From Planctomycetes bacterium RBG_16_43_13 (GTDB taxonomy: Bacteria; Planctomycetota; MHYJ01): DNA of 5,970 nt. The notes under the pieces were generated by a model that was given only the letters and a program-made list of their open reading frames with translations, did no database searches and was not told the DNA's origin. The position numbers and the translations under genes are program-made. The DNA is taken from positions 1,644-7,613 of the forward strand of contig MHYJ01000050.1 of NCBI GenBank assembly GCA_001828445.1. Reading direction: 5' to 3'. The stretch's first letter is position 1. Every line of letters begins with the position of its first letter. Shown piece after piece: positions 5,826-5,970 of this stretch.

Positions 5826-5840
5826 CTACTATAGTATCTT
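5812..5840 (+). promoter_or_regulatory. Possible outward-facing hybrid promoter at the right end
   Basis: TTGACG (5812-5817) inside the inverted repeat and TATCTT (5835-5840) in the flanking DNA are 17 nt apart. They match the sigma-70 consensus at 5/6 and 4/6 positions. Outward -35 elements in insertion sequence ends that create promoters with host -10 sequences are well known in other families. Any target gene would lie beyond the window edge. This is a consensus match only. Confidence 0.25.
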
Positions 5841-5970
5841 CAACATAATTCTAATGTGAATCAAAAGAGAATTTTTTATCTACTTGGAGAATTGGTAGAG
5901 TAGTTATCTTGATATAAAATGTTTACGACATGACCCCTTAGGGTTCCCAAAATCAATAATTAGGTATGGT
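5826..5970. other. AT-rich right flank of the insertion sequence, no gene seen
   Basis: Neither strand has a coding frame across this stretch. In particular the minus strand shows none of the G-T-x-x-G units expected if it held the missing N-terminal part of the beta-repeat gene. CCCTTAGGG near 5936-5944 is a palindrome apart from its central base. TATAAA near 5914 could belong to a promoter, but without a good -35. Confidence 0.4.

Noticed and set aside
5602..5859. An 85-codon plus-strand frame crossing the right end of the insertion sequence
   Set aside because: It begins inside the end of the transposase gene, crosses the element boundary, has no ribosome binding site, and its composition reflects the pyrimidine-rich DNA.

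Overview
This window looks like an accessory, surface-polysaccharide region of a moderately AT-rich bacterium that has been interrupted by an insertion sequence. The flanking genes are AT-rich by eye, and the insertion sequence is visibly more GC-rich. The mix of polysaccharide genes, GC-rich palindromic repeats and a DruA-domain ISAs1 element would suit an anammox-type planctomycete (Brocadiales). That assignment is only an impression, because no marker gene is present.

Layout. Bases 1-144 hold no convincing gene. Three genes lie on the minus strand, in transcription order: a family 2 glycosyltransferase (3452-2538), a second family 2 glycosyltransferase of the rhamnosyltransferase type (2525-1596, 12 nt downstream), and an FAD-dependent oxidoreductase of the amine oxidase / UDP-galactopyranose mutase-like superfamily (1428-145). 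A GC-rich cluster of nested hairpins at 1488-1586 separates the last two. One hairpin is a plausible Rho-independent terminator and the rest resemble a REP/MITE-type repeat. Just upstream of the first glycosyltransferase is the C-terminal end (3775-3478) of a Gly/Ser/Thr-rich beta-repeat protein whose N-terminal part is missing.

Bases 3776-5825 are an insertion sequence of about 2.05 kb on the plus strand. It is bounded by 16-bp imperfect inverted repeats (13/16 identical). Its transposase has an N-terminal DUF4338 domain, the domain of the Druantia anti-phage protein DruA, fused in frame to an ISAs1-family DDE transposase. A strong Shine-Dalgarno sequence and an ATG sit exactly at the domain junction, so both a fused and a stand-alone transposase could be made. 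One extra C in a C6 run at 5174-5179 puts the C-terminal part, including the catalytic Glu, in the +1 frame. The element is therefore either inactive or dependent on frameshifting. No target-site duplication is visible, and the sequence beyond the right end (5826-5970) does not continue the broken beta-repeat gene. This suggests rearrangement after insertion.

How the genes work together. The two glycosyltransferases would add sugars to a lipid-linked or cell-surface glycan. The flavoprotein is likely to modify a sugar or isoprenoid-type substrate in the same pathway. The insertion sequence is unrelated cargo that appears to have removed the original upstream part of this locus.
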